Origin: Anaerosporobacter faecicola
Lineage (GTDB): Bacteria > Bacillota > Clostridia > Lachnospirales > Lachnospiraceae
DNA length: 64,000 nt
Assembly: GCF_012070565.1 (NCBI RefSeq)
Contig: NZ_JAAQRO010000030.1
Location: 1-64,000 of the forward strand
Direction: 5' to 3'
Every line of letters starts with the position of its first letter. Position 1 is the stretch's first letter. The notes beneath the pieces were generated by a model that did not search any database, was not told where the DNA came from, and worked only from the letters and a program-made list of their open reading frames with translations. Shown here one piece after another: positions 53,664 through 63,000 of the stretch. A program made the position numbers and the translations under genes.

Positions 53664-53664
53664 T

Positions 53665-55002
53665 ATGAAGAAGGATATTAAAATTAAAACTAGAATCATT
53701 TTAAGTTATATCATACTTAGTTTCATTATTGCTTTGATCGGGGGAATCGCTTGCTACACAAGATATAAAGAAGGTAATTACTCTATGGTAGCAAATTATG
53801 TGGTTATTGAATCAATTGGTATAATTGTTGCCATCGCATCGATTATCACGATTATATCAAGAGTTAATAAGCCAATCGACAAAATAGTAAATACACTGGA
53901 GAAGATGAGTGAAGGAGATGTGAATGTAGATATCGTAAAAGAGTACGATAATGAATTAGGTGTGATCATTGATGCACTAAATCGCCTCATGGTGTCTACA
54001 AAAGAACAAGCGCAAATCATGCATGAAATTGCAAAAGGGAACTTAAATATGGAAGTTGAAGCGAAATCTTCAAAAGACCTTTTAGGAAGTGCCATCGTAG
54101 ATATGGTACGTGACAACAATCTTATACTTGGAAATATACGTGAATCAACAATGCAGGTTACAGCAGGAGCAGAACAGGTCTCTGATGCCTCTCAATCCTT
54201 AGCTCAAGGTTCAACGGAACAAGCAAGTGCCATTGAAGAAATTACGGCTTCTATGGATGAAATTGCAGAGAAGACGAAGAATAATGCAACACAAGCAACT
54301 GTAGCTGACCAGATTGTTCATGAAGTTAAAAATGGTGCAGAAAAAGGAAATGTACAGATGAAGGAAATGATGAAAGCAATGCATGACATCAATGACTCAA
54401 GCGAAAGTATTTCTAAGGTTATTAAAGTAATTGATGATATTGCCTTTCAGACCAACCTATTAGCATTAAATGCTACAGTTGAAGCAGCAAGAGCGGGGGT
54501 ACATGGAAAAGGATTTGCGGTCGTAGCAGAAGAAGTACGTAATCTGGCAGAAAAGAGTGCAGCAGCAGCCAGTGAGACCAATGAGATGATTCAAGATTCT
54601 ATTCGAAAAGTACATAGCGGTTCTGAATTAGCAAAAGACACGCAGGTCGCATTAAGTGGCATCGTAGCATCTATTGAGAAAACAGTGGAATTAATTGATA
54701 ATATAGCAACTGCTTCCAATGAGCAAGCAACGGCAGTATCACAAATCAATCAGGCAATTACCCAAGTATCACAAGTTGTCCAGACTAATTCTGCTACTAG
54801 TGAAGAATGTGCATCAGCAAGTGAAGAATTATCAAATCAAGCGGAGAATTTAAGAGATTTACTGAGCAAATACAATTTAAAAGACGGTAACTATGGTGGA
54901 GCTTACTATTCACCTAAGAAAAAATTCACTTCTACAGGAAAATATAATAACGTAAAGAATGAGAGAATCATATCATTAGATGATAGTTTTGGAAAATACT
55001 AA
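53665..55002 (+). CDS. methyl-accepting chemotaxis protein with minimal external loop
   Basis: About 445 residues. Two membrane segments (about 10-30 and 43-67) are separated by only some 15 residues ([14 protein letters not shown]), so there is no external ligand-binding domain. A HAMP domain (68-120) and a second HAMP-like linker lead to a full signalling domain with the hairpin [20 protein letters not shown] then [15 protein letters not shown], with the Thr substitution in NATVEA. It probably senses an internal or membrane signal. Start at ATG 53665 or GTG 53656; the cheW stop lies between. It ends the che operon proper; the only MCP in the window. Confidence 0.9.
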   Translation: MKKDIKIKTRIILSYIILSFIIALIGGIACYTRYKEGNYSMVANYVVIESIGIIVAIASIITIISRVNKPIDKIVNTLEKMSEGDVNVDIVKEYDNELGVIIDALNRLMVSTKEQAQIMHEIAKGNLNMEVEAKSSKDLLGSAIVDMVRDNNLILGNIRESTMQVTAGAEQVSDASQSLAQGSTEQASAIEEITASMDEIAEKTKNNATQATVADQIVHEVKNGAEKGNVQMKEMMKAMHDINDSSESISKVIKVIDDIAFQTNLLALNATVEAARAGVHGKGFAVVAEEVRNLAEKSAAAASETNEMIQDSIRKVHSGSELAKDTQVALSGIVASIEKTVELIDNIATASNEQATAVSQINQAITQVSQVVQTNSATSEECASASEELSNQAENLRDLLSKYNLKDGNYGGAYYSPKKKFTSTGKYNNVKNERIISLDDSFGKY

Positions 55003-55056
55003 ATAAAACCTCTTCTAATAGGATGAGCTGTAGATCTTACAATTGATGGGGAAAAT

Positions 55057-55090
55057 AGAGGTCGGTCTGAGAAATTCATACTGACCTCTT
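55057..55090 (+). terminator. hairpin after the MCP gene
   Basis: agaggtcggt pairs with actgacctct (one G-T), about 13-base loop, weak T-run. It suggests partial termination between the che operon and the Hpt/hybrid-kinase genes. Confidence 0.5.
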
Positions 55091-55213
55091 GAAACTTATG
55101 GCTAGAAATATTATGATAAAAAAACATTTTTTATAGATAAATAGGGAGTAGATTTACAGGGAGTAGATCGAAAGTGACTTAAAATTTACATAATATATGA
55201 GGGAGAGTATGAC

Positions 55214-55549
55214 ATGAATCAAGTATTAGAAGAACTAAAACAAAAAGGTTGTAATGTGGATACAACACTCGAACGATTTCTTGGAGATGAGGATTTTTTT
55301 CTGGAATGCTATGAGATATTACTTCATGACCCTAATTTTAAAGAACTTGGAGAGGAATTACAGGAGCATCATGTGGAACAAGCATTTGAAAAAGCACATG
55401 CTTTAAAAGGGGTTATTGCTAATATGGGGGTAACGCCCATTCTAACTAGTATCATTCCAATTGTAGAGAAGCTTAGACAGAAAGATATGTCGAATATTAT
55501 GTCTCAATATGCAAAATTATTAGAGGAGAAGAAGAGTTTACCACAATAA
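55214..55549 (+). CDS. stand-alone Hpt phosphotransfer protein
   Basis: A 111-residue helical bundle with the Hpt motif AFEKAHALKGVIANMG, acceptor His62. It lacks the bound kinase, so it would pass phosphate between response regulators. It lies directly before a hybrid kinase gene (40 bases gap), which ends in a receiver domain, so the likely relay is kinase HisKA, its own REC, this Hpt, and an external regulator. GGGAGAG before the start. Confidence 0.85.
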   Translation: MNQVLEELKQKGCNVDTTLERFLGDEDFFLECYEILLHDPNFKELGEELQEHHVEQAFEKAHALKGVIANMGVTPILTSIIPIVEKLRQKDMSNIMSQYAKLLEEKKSLPQ

Positions 55550-55588
55550 GCACACTAGTACTAACGAATACTCTATGGGGGAATAGGT

Positions 55589-58500
55589 ATGAGATATAAA
55601 ACATTAGATGGACTTGGGAAAAAAGCCTTGCTTGATAGTATTCCTGGGGCAGTAGCAATTTATCGGCTATCGAAGAATGGAATTGTGAGAACGGATTATA
55701 TATCACAAGGTTTAGCTAACATGTGTGGATATGAAAGGGCGGAAGATTTCTTTCAACTACTTAAGGAAGATGCATTGAGTAATTTAGTTGAGGAGGATAT
55801 TCCAAAGATAAAGAATGCAATTGAAATTGGATTAGAAAATAACGAGACTATATGTGCTTCATACCGTTTCTATACAACAACGAAAAAAGAATTGTGGATT
55901 CGTTTAGATGCCAATATTATTCGAGATTATCCGATTGAGGAAAATGATATTGCAGCATTTTATGCGGTACATACACTGATGTCCAAAGAAGCGATTCTAT
56001 ACCAAGATCTTTGTAACCAAGCAATAGAGAACATTTATGTAATTAATCCACACACACATGAATTGTTATATATGAATGAGGCAATGAAAAAAGTAACAAA
56101 TACAAATGAAATACCAACAGGTTGTAAATGTTATGAAAAAATATTTTCGAAAGATAAGCCTTGCGAGTTCTGTTGCCTTAAGCATACAAAACCTCACACG
56201 ATCGGGGAAATGAAAATCAAGGAGATCAATCATACCTATCTTGTTCATTATGAAAATCTACCTTGGGGCAAAGATGAAGCAACTGCAATCTATACCATCG
56301 AATATACCGAACAATCCCAATATAGAGAACACATTATGGCTGAGCGAGAAAAATACCGTCTTATATTAGATAGCATGGAACTTGCTTTTTGTGAATGGGA
56401 TAAGGAGGGAAATTTCTTTGCTTCAGAATTCTATCAAAAATACAGAATTAGTGAAAAGAGTGATCATCGAGTTCTTGATGAAAAAGTAGCGAAAGAAATG
56501 ATCTATCCGGATGATTTACCTTTATTTAAACAGTATATGCAGGACATGCTTCATAAGAAAAAGAAAGTATCCACAACACTTCGGTGCAAACGAAAAGATA
56601 ATATATACCGTTGGACAGAGATTGCAGGATATCAATTTTTTGATGAGGCCGGAAATAATACGCAAACAATAGGAATCATACGAGATGTTGATGCGGAGAT
56701 GACCAAATATAAAGAAATGGAGGCTAGACTCTCTGATGCCGTGAAACAGGCAAATGTTTACCTATGTACATATGATATAAAAAATAATATCTTATATCAA
56801 TTCAGTGATCGCCCACTGTTTCCAAATGCTCCAGAAAAGCTTGATGATCCATTGAACTTAGTTAAGAAATATCAACTAATTGATCCAAGAGACCAGGAGC
56901 GTTTTTTTGCTTACTTTGAAGAATTGTGTACAACCAAGGAAAATCAGCTTCAAATTGAGTTTCGTATTCTGCAAGAGGAAAGGGATAGTACCGCAAACCA
57001 ATGGATTCGAATCAATCATACAATTTTACGGAACCCTCAAGGAGAACCGCAAACCGCCTGGGGAGTAGTGCGGGGAATTGATGCAGAGAAAATTGCAGAA
57101 GAACGATTTATTGTTGAAAATACAAAAAGATACGGAGAAGAAAAAGATCTCCTGAAGTCCATTGTTGTTGATGTTACGAAGAATCAAGTTTTGCGTACAT
57201 CAAGTGAAGAGGGAGATATTGAACTAAAGACTTACATAACTATTGAAGAGATGTATCATGAGATGAGCAAGAACTATGATTTTCCGTGGGATGGTGCAAT
57301 TTTTACAAGGTCCGGTTTGTTACAAGCCTATAACAGTGGGGAAGAAAAGAGTATTGCGGCATGGGGTAGCGGTATCGTGTTACAGCATCAATATATTCGC
57401 ATTAATGTAAAATTCCTATGTCATCCGCGAACGGAACATATTATTGCATTTATATACATCTATAATGAGACAAAGAAACAGATTCAAGAAAATGTGATGC
57501 GACAAACGGGAAATCGATACTATGATTTCTTAGCAGTTGTAAATCTGAATACCGATGAATATTACACCATAAGCCAATGCCGTAGAGATCCGAATGACAG
57601 AGTACCTGAAAGTGGATATCTGCATGAAATTATGAAAGAACGTTTAGCTTGCTATGATCCGAAAGAAGTAGATTTTGCAAAAGAGCAGTTTACCATTAAT
57701 CGAATTGCGAAACGTTTGGACTTGGAGGAAGATTACTCCTTTATTTTATCCATGCGCATGAATGACGGGAGCATTATGAATAAGCAATATCAGTTTTTTC
57801 GAGTGGATGATGCGCCAGAGTATGTCTGTATCTTATGTTCTGATGTAACGAATTTATTAAAAAAGAACAAACAACAAAAAGATATGTTGGAGAGAGCATT
57901 GTTACAGGCACAAACTGCAAATATTGCAAAGAGTAATTTTTTATCCCGTATGAGTCATGATATGCGAACACCTATGAACGCCATACTTGGATTATCAAAT
58001 CTGGCAATGGATATGGTTAATATAGATGAATTAAAAGATTATATGGCAAAGATCAATGAATCCGGACAATACCTTCTTGAATTAATTAATGAAGTTTTGG
58101 ATGTGACTCGAATTGAAGCTGGTAAGATGATGTTAAATCCAGAACGTACACGCAGCAAGGAACTTCTTAACGCTATTATTAATCCAATTAAGATCACTGC
58201 AAGACGCAAAGGAATCCAATTCATTGTGAATGTAACTGGGGTTAAGGACCATACGCTTTATGTGGATGCTTTACAATTGAAGAAAGTCTTCGTAAATCTG
58301 TTATCTAATGCAGTAAAATTCACTCCTGTTGGAGGAACAGTTACTTTGCAGGTGGAACTATTAAAAGAAGAGAATTCTTACGAATATTTAAGCATACTTG
58401 TTCGAGATACAGGAATTGGTATGGATGAAGCCTTTATTCCACATATATTTGAGCCGTTCACACAGGAAAATCTGGAAGTGCGATCCAACTATGAGGGCTC

Positions 58501-59314
58501 TGGTTTGGGTATGACGATTGTTAAGAATATCGTAGATCTACTGGGTGGAAAGATTGAAATCTGTAGTAAGAAAAACCAGGGAACGCGTATTAAAGTCTGG
58601 TTACCTCTCTTAATAAAGGATGAGGAAGGACAGAAGAGTAATTCGGATACATCGTTGAATCGAAATACAGAAAAGAAAAAAGAGGATACTCAAGAGAATC
58701 TCACAAGAGATTTAGCCAAAAATCAAAGGAAAGAGTATACCAAACAGCAGGCAGAAGATCAAACAGAAGAGCGGAGAGAACAGCAGGCAGAAGATCAAAC
58801 AGAAGAGCGGAGAGAACAGCAAGCAGAAGATCAAACAGAACAATTGAGAGAACAGCAGGCGGAAGTTCAAACAATACAACAAGTAGAACAAGGAAAAGAT
58901 CCGCTATATAACCAGACAAAAGTGCCAAAACGAATCCTACTTTGTGAGGATCAACCATTGAATGCAAAGATTGCACAGAAGATGTTGGAAAGAGTGGGAT
59001 ATCAAGTAGAAACGGCTGAGAATGGAAAAATTGGTGTGAAGATGTACGAGGATGCCCAATCGGGATATTATGATATGATTCTTATGGATGTTCGAATGCC
59101 GGTCATGGATGGACTGACAGCAACAAGAAATATACGTGAGATGGATAAGGCGGATGCAAAAGTAATTCCAATCATTGCATTAACTGCTAATGCATTCGAA
59201 GAAGATGTTTGTGCATGTATGGACGCAGGCATGAATGCCCATCTTGGTAAGCCAATTGAACCAGACAAATTATATAAGATGATGAAACAATGGACAGAGG
59301 GCTGGAGAGCATAA
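55589..59314 (+). CDS. hybrid sensor histidine kinase with multiple PAS domains and C-terminal receiver
   Basis: A 1241-residue soluble hybrid kinase. Several PAS-like domains in the first 770 residues, one with cysteines (CKCYEKIFSKDKPCEFCCLK, about 178-200) reminiscent of a metal or redox PAS. HisKA with SHDMRTPMNAILGL (His near 790), ATPase with NLLSNAVKFTP, DTGIGMDE and GSGLGMTIV, a low-complexity linker with four 12-residue repeats, and a receiver with ILMDVRMPVMDG (Asp near 1166) and LGKPIEP. No membrane segment. The next gene lies beyond two strong hairpins. Confidence 0.9.
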   Translation: MRYKTLDGLGKKALLDSIPGAVAIYRLSKNGIVRTDYISQGLANMCGYERAEDFFQLLKEDALSNLVEEDIPKIKNAIEIGLENNETICASYRFYTTTKKELWIRLDANIIRDYPIEENDIAAFYAVHTLMSKEAILYQDLCNQAIENIYVINPHTHELLYMNEAMKKVTNTNEIPTGCKCYEKIFSKDKPCEFCCLKHTKPHTIGEMKIKEINHTYLVHYENLPWGKDEATAIYTIEYTEQSQYREHIMAEREKYRLILDSMELAFCEWDKEGNFFASEFYQKYRISEKSDHRVLDEKVAKEMIYPDDLPLFKQYMQDMLHKKKKVSTTLRCKRKDNIYRWTEIAGYQFFDEAGNNTQTIGIIRDVDAEMTKYKEMEARLSDAVKQANVYLCTYDIKNNILYQFSDRPLFPNAPEKLDDPLNLVKKYQLIDPRDQERFFAYFEELCTTKENQLQIEFRILQEERDSTANQWIRINHTILRNPQGEPQTAWGVVRGIDAEKIAEERFIVENTKRYGEEKDLLKSIVVDVTKNQVLRTSSEEGDIELKTYITIEEMYHEMSKNYDFPWDGAIFTRSGLLQAYNSGEEKSIAAWGSGIVLQHQYIRINVKFLCHPRTEHIIAFIYIYNETKKQIQENVMRQTGNRYYDFLAVVNLNTDEYYTISQCRRDPNDRVPESGYLHEIMKERLACYDPKEVDFAKEQFTINRIAKRLDLEEDYSFILSMRMNDGSIMNKQYQFFRVDDAPEYVCILCSDVTNLLKKNKQQKDMLERALLQAQTANIAKSNFLSRMSHDMRTPMNAILGLSNLAMDMVNIDELKDYMAKINESGQYLLELINEVLDVTRIEAGKMMLNPERTRSKELLNAIINPIKITARRKGIQFIVNVTGVKDHTLYVDALQLKKVFVNLLSNAVKFTPVGGTVTLQVELLKEENSYEYLSILVRDTGIGMDEAFIPHIFEPFTQENLEVRSNYEGSGLGMTIVKNIVDLLGGKIEICSKKNQGTRIKVWLPLLIKDEEGQKSNSDTSLNRNTEKKKEDTQENLTRDLAKNQRKEYTKQQAEDQTEERREQQAEDQTEERREQQAEDQTEQLREQQAEVQTIQQVEQGKDPLYNQTKVPKRILLCEDQPLNAKIAQKMLERVGYQVETAENGKIGVKMYEDAQSGYYDMILMDVRMPVMDGLTATRNIREMDKADAKVIPIIALTANAFEEDVCACMDAGMNAHLGKPIEPDKLYKMMKQWTEGWRA
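58745..58888 (+). repeat. 36-bp tandem coding repeat, four units
   Basis: Units at 58745, 58781, 58817 and 58853 encode QQAEDQTEERRE and variants. The first two are identical; the fourth is divergent. It forms a charged spacer between the kinase and the receiver, and copy number can change in frame. Confidence 0.85.
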
Positions 59315-59347
59315 GCCAATCACAAGTATATACGAAAGATTTATGTG

Positions 59348-59393
59348 AAAGGAATGATAACAATCAAGAAATGGTAAGTTATCATTCCTTTTT
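59348..59393 (+). terminator. terminator of the hybrid kinase gene
   Basis: aaaggaatgataac pairs with gttatcattccttt, about 16-base loop, T5 behind. Confidence 0.88.
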
Positions 59394-59444
59394 GTGTATG
59401 TGGGGGGTAAAATAAAGGAATAGCCATTGTACTTTTCATAAAAT

Positions 59445-59513
59445 AAAAAAGTTTCAAACTTTATTGTAAACATACAAATAATGTTCTTCGACAATAAAGT
59501 TTGAAACTTTTTT
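59445..59513. terminator. perfect 23-bp inverted repeat, second hairpin
   Basis: aaaaaagtttcaaactttat plus tgt (59445-59467) is the exact complement of 59491-59513, with a 23-base loop. It looks like a bidirectional terminator but has no adjacent gene end; it stands between the chromosomal signalling genes and the accessory region. Confidence 0.75.
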
Positions 59514-59700
59514 GAATATAGACTCTTATTACAAAATATTGAATAGCCAATGAAATTTCTATGCTGTATACTTTTGTTTGATTATAATTATGGAATGATT
59601 TAGGCGTCAAAAATGATAGACATTTTGATGATTAAATCATAGAATAGGAAAAACCGATGAAACAGAATATGTTCAAGGCAATATAAGGATTTTAGTAGAG

Positions 59701-59740
59701 CAGTCGATTGGTAGATATACTAGTCGGCTGTTTTCTTTGT
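59701..59740 (+). terminator. orphan terminator-like hairpin
   Basis: cagtcga pairs with tcggctg (one G-T), followed by ttttctttgttg. No gene precedes it, so it may be left from a lost gene. The gap 59514-59700 holds no supported coding region. Confidence 0.45.
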
Positions 59741-59803
59741 TGTTATTTTTTGTGTGTAGATGTAAAATAGAAATTAGGAAAAGTTGAAGTTTATGGAGTG
59801 ATA

Positions 59804-60499
59804 ATGAAAATACTTTGTATGAACCTAAATGGTAATAAAGACGATATATTATCAAATGAGAAAGATAATCTTAAATGTGATATATATGCATATCAAGAAA
59901 GTAAGTATGCCTTGCCTGAAAAAACTAGAATTAATACAGTGATTATAGGTGCGGATAATATAATACATAAAAATGTAAATAATTTCAAAGATATATGGAA
60001 TGAATATTTTCCATGGTTAACATTTCCAGAAAATTATTTTTCGGAGTATGATTATATAGATGTGAACAGCAAAATTATTTTCAAATTAATAAATGTGCAT
60101 TTGGCAGGTTTTTGGTCCGAAAAAAGACATTTATTGGAATTTGTTTTATTGCAAAGATTACAACAAGAAGAGTTGCAGAATTTAAATGTAATTTTGGTGG
60201 GCGATTTTAATGCTCAAAAAAAATATAGTGGTAAAAAGACTAGTGGAACTTTGTTTTTAGAAAAATTAGAGAATTTGGGATTTGATGAAAAATTCTCGAC
60301 TAGTGAGGAGAACAATAATTTGGTAGTACCAACATACTATAATCATGAAGATGGTGTACGATTGGATCATATATATATAAGATGTTCACATGATTTTTAC
60401 AATAATGTTGAAGTAAATTATTATCCAGCTTATTCTGATAATGAAATGTCAATAGAGTGTGCATCTGATCATCGAGGTATTATTTTGGAATTAAATTGA
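59804..60499 (+). CDS. endonuclease/exonuclease/phosphatase family protein
   Basis: About 231 residues, ATG 59804 after TGGAGTGATA (a GTG at 59798 is too close). The EEP fold is clear: MKILCMNLNGN, the catalytic Glu in YQESK, KLINVHLAGFW, VGDFNAQKKYSG, LDHIYIRC and ASDHRGIILEL with the catalytic Asp-His pair. All key residues are present. It may be a nuclease or phosphodiesterase; the closest relatives by look are free-standing EEP proteins in mobile or defence regions. Low GC relative to the signalling genes. A single gene. Confidence 0.78.
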   Translation: MKILCMNLNGNKDDILSNEKDNLKCDIYAYQESKYALPEKTRINTVIIGADNIIHKNVNNFKDIWNEYFPWLTFPENYFSEYDYIDVNSKIIFKLINVHLAGFWSEKRHLLEFVLLQRLQQEELQNLNVILVGDFNAQKKYSGKKTSGTLFLEKLENLGFDEKFSTSEENNNLVVPTYYNHEDGVRLDHIYIRCSHDFYNNVEVNYYPAYSDNEMSIECASDHRGIILELN

Positions 60500-60834
60500 T
60501 GGAGAACGAAATGAAAATTCTAGCTTTTCTAAGAGTTGGGATCAACAGAAGATTTGAATTTGACGAAGTAGTGATTTGGTATGAAATGTCTATATTTTGG
60601 TAATGAAATGGAACTTGGTTATATCTAATGTCGAGATGGTATTGCATGGGGAAAAAAGAAGAAACTTATTGCAGCATTATTAGCACTTGGAGCAGAGATT
60701 GTTCTAAATAACGATGCGGGAGTTTTTTCTGGAACACGGTTGAGACATACAATTGTCCTAATTGCAAAAACTTATTATCGGCTATACAGATTGAAAATTA
60801 TGATTTATCATATTAAAAAGATGAGGGGAAAAAA
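60500..60834 (+). other. gene debris between two accessory genes
   Basis: Short frames only. One open frame without a proper start (about 60640-60834, reading GKKKKLIAALLALGAEIVLN and further) ends exactly at the next gene's GTG; it may be the remnant of a gene. A second short frame from 60511 starts MKILAFLRVGINRRFEFDEV and stops after about 30 codons. Neither is recognised. Confidence 0.4.
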
Positions 60835-61647
60835 GTGAAATATATAGATGCTACAACACAAAGCTTCTTGAAACAGGGGGTAATGGAACTATTAAATCTT
60901 TCAGCTGGCGAGATGACACAGATGTTTATATCCATTTATGAAGATACGGAAAAGGAACCGTGGGAATGGGTTAGAGATTTTCTTTCTGATTATGGTGTAA
61001 ATGAGACACTCGAATATATTCAGATGTTTCATCTTTCTCGAAGATTGGATGGAACTGACATAAAAGTAAATAATAATCTGGAACAGCTTTTGATAGATGA
61101 ATCTCCGCTATCTGATTTCTTCAAAAAGCATATGGTAACTTTTAAACCGAATGATGGTCATATTGATTTGTATTATAAGGGAGAGTTGCAGCCTCTTGAG
61201 GATGAGTTTAGATATAACGGCGGAAATATTTATTATCTTAGATCCAGATTGGGATTTAACAAGAGTCAAGATTACTGTGTAAATGGGTTTGCGTTTCGGT
61301 CGTATTTAGAGGAGAATCAGTATTTTTCTTTATTGTCGTACTGTCCCGAATTGGTAGGAAATATTGAAAGGCTTCTTGATATACATGGGCTGAGTACTGA
61401 TTACTATAATAACAGTAAATATTATTGTATTGAGTATTTGATTCCTATGACGGATGTGTTATTTGACATGGGATATCCACCAGAAACTGTTAATGAAAAG
61501 ACCGTAGAATTTTTGCATCAGGCAATATTAAGATTATACGATGAATGGAGAGGAAGTAGCTTTGTGTGTGATGATAATCTTATACTAAGACTTTCGGACG
61601 ATGCTTGCGTCAAGCCGGAGTGGTTTGTTAAAGCAGAGGAATTATAA
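60835..61647 (+). CDS. unrecognised 270-aa protein in accessory region
   Basis: GTG start behind GATGAGGGG. A soluble, acidic protein: helical N-terminal part (FLKQGVMELLNLSAGEMTQM, then YIQMFHLSRRLDGTDI), a central segment with YNGGNIYYLRSRLGFNKSQD, a conserved-looking SLLSYCPELVGNIERLLDIHG, and a C-terminal helical part ending KPEWFVKAEEL. No signal peptide, no membrane segment, no nuclease or NTPase motif I can see. Its neighbours (EEP protein, broken hsdM, EcoRI-type methylase) place it in an accessory, probably defence-linked, segment. The function is unknown. Confidence 0.65.
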   Translation: MKYIDATTQSFLKQGVMELLNLSAGEMTQMFISIYEDTEKEPWEWVRDFLSDYGVNETLEYIQMFHLSRRLDGTDIKVNNNLEQLLIDESPLSDFFKKHMVTFKPNDGHIDLYYKGELQPLEDEFRYNGGNIYYLRSRLGFNKSQDYCVNGFAFRSYLEENQYFSLLSYCPELVGNIERLLDIHGLSTDYYNNSKYYCIEYLIPMTDVLFDMGYPPETVNEKTVEFLHQAILRLYDEWRGSSFVCDDNLILRLSDDACVKPEWFVKAEEL

Positions 61648-61723
61648 AAATTGAGATAGAAACGTTCAGGGTGACCTGATATATCTGTTTAAGGCAGTAC
61701 TACAAGACAAAAGTAAAAATTAT

Positions 61724-61760
61724 AAGATGATTCAATCGTTATGATTGTATCATCTTCTTT
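61724..61760 (+). terminator. terminator of the unrecognised gene
   Basis: aagatgattcaatc pairs with gattgtatcatctt (one mismatch), five-base loop, then ctttg. Confidence 0.75.
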
Positions 61761-61861
61761 GTACTAACGAATTACTATAAACATCCGAATAAGGAAACAG
61801 GGATAATTTATTCACTGGGTATTGTATATTACAAGGATAATATTTTAAATTATGCCAAAAT

Positions 61862-61882
61862 ATGTTATTATAGTAATAACAT
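61862..61882. promoter_or_regulatory. perfect inverted repeat upstream of the hsdM remnant
   Basis: atgttatta-tag-taataacat, nine-base arms, about 120 bases before the hsdM start. It has the size of a dimeric repressor site. No regulator gene lies beside it. Confidence 0.45.
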
Positions 61883-62000
61883 GTTTAGTCACCTTATTAA
61901 TGAAATAGTAAGTTATATATACTTTACGGTGAGGAACATAATTTATGAAGCAAAAGATAGATGGAATGCAAAAGAAAATACTATGGAGGTTATGTAGGCA

Positions 62001-62856
62001 ATGGCAGACAACAAGAAAGAGATGAACTTCATCGTACCATATGGGGAATGGCAAATGATCTTAGAGGTTCTGTAGATGGTTGGGACTTTAAACAATATGT
62101 ACTTGGAATATTGTTTTATCGGTATATCTCAGAGAATTTCACTAAGTTTGTTGATGATGGAGAACACGAAGCAGGAGATGCATCGTTTAGTTATAAAATG
62201 TTATCCGACCAAGATGCAGAGAGTGCAAGAGAGGACCTTGTAAGAACCAAGGGATACTTTATTCTAACATCGGAGCTATTTATCAATGTAAAGCGAGACT
62301 CTGAAAGTGATATAGCTACGTTTATTGATAAAAATGGACATAAGAGAAGTGTAAAAGACAATCTAAATGAGAAGTTAGAACTTGTTTTTAAACATATTGA
62401 AGCATCAGCACAGGGAACACCATCAGAAAAGGCATTTAAAGGCTTATTCGAGGACCTTGATGTAAATAGTAATAAGCTTGGTGGAACTGTAGCAAAGAGA
62501 AATGAAAAACTTGTTAACTTGTTGAATGGTGTTGTAACAATGAAGCTAGGAGAGTATCAAGACAATACCATTGATGCTTTTGGTGATGCGTATGAATATC
62601 TAATGGGTATGTATGCATCCAATGCCGGTAAGAGTGGTGGAGAATACTTTACTCCACAGGAAGTATCAGAACTGCTTACAAAACTTGCTGTATATGGGGA
62701 AAGACAGAAGTAAACAAGGTTTATGATCCAGCATGTGGTTCGGGCTCATTACTATTGAATTCAGCAAAGATTTTAGGACAGAATCACGTAAGACAAGGCT
62801 TCTTTGGACAAGAAATAATTTTATTATGTAAAAACTTAATGTTATTAAATGCTTAA
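62001..62856 (+). pseudogene. hsdM: type I restriction-modification methylase HsdM, decayed N-terminal half
   Basis: The natural start is ATG 62001 (MADNKKEMN, GGAGG upstream), but the family sequence continues with ELHRTIWGMANDLRGSVDGW in the frame two positions on: a loss of 1 or 4 bases near 62022-62026, for example one copy of a doubled GAAC. The reading then runs well (GILFYRYISENF, and SGGEYFTPQEVSELL) to a stop at 62711, after which VNKVYDPACGSGSLLLN (SAM motif I) continues in the -1 frame, a second one-base loss. Similarity stops after GFFGQE near 62815; the NPPY half, hsdS and hsdR are absent. An intact 250-residue frame (61961-62713) exists but cannot be a working methylase. Confidence 0.88.
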
Positions 62857-63000
62857 TAACTTACGTTTATCGTTGAATATGCTATACTATAGAAAATGGT
62901 ACATAGCACATTCCTGATAGAAATTATAAAACGGAAAATGAAAACTGTAAAAAAGTATTTCACATACATTAGTAGATTGTAGAAAGGAATGAATATCAAT

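Noticed and set aside
58701-58976. Minus-strand frame with LFDLLPAVLSAL repeats
   Set aside because: Complement of the 36-base linker repeat in the hybrid kinase.
61961-62713. Functional 250-residue HsdM-like protein
   Set aside because: The uninterrupted frame lacks the SAM-binding motif and NPPY, and its N-terminus is out of register with the supported start at 62001.
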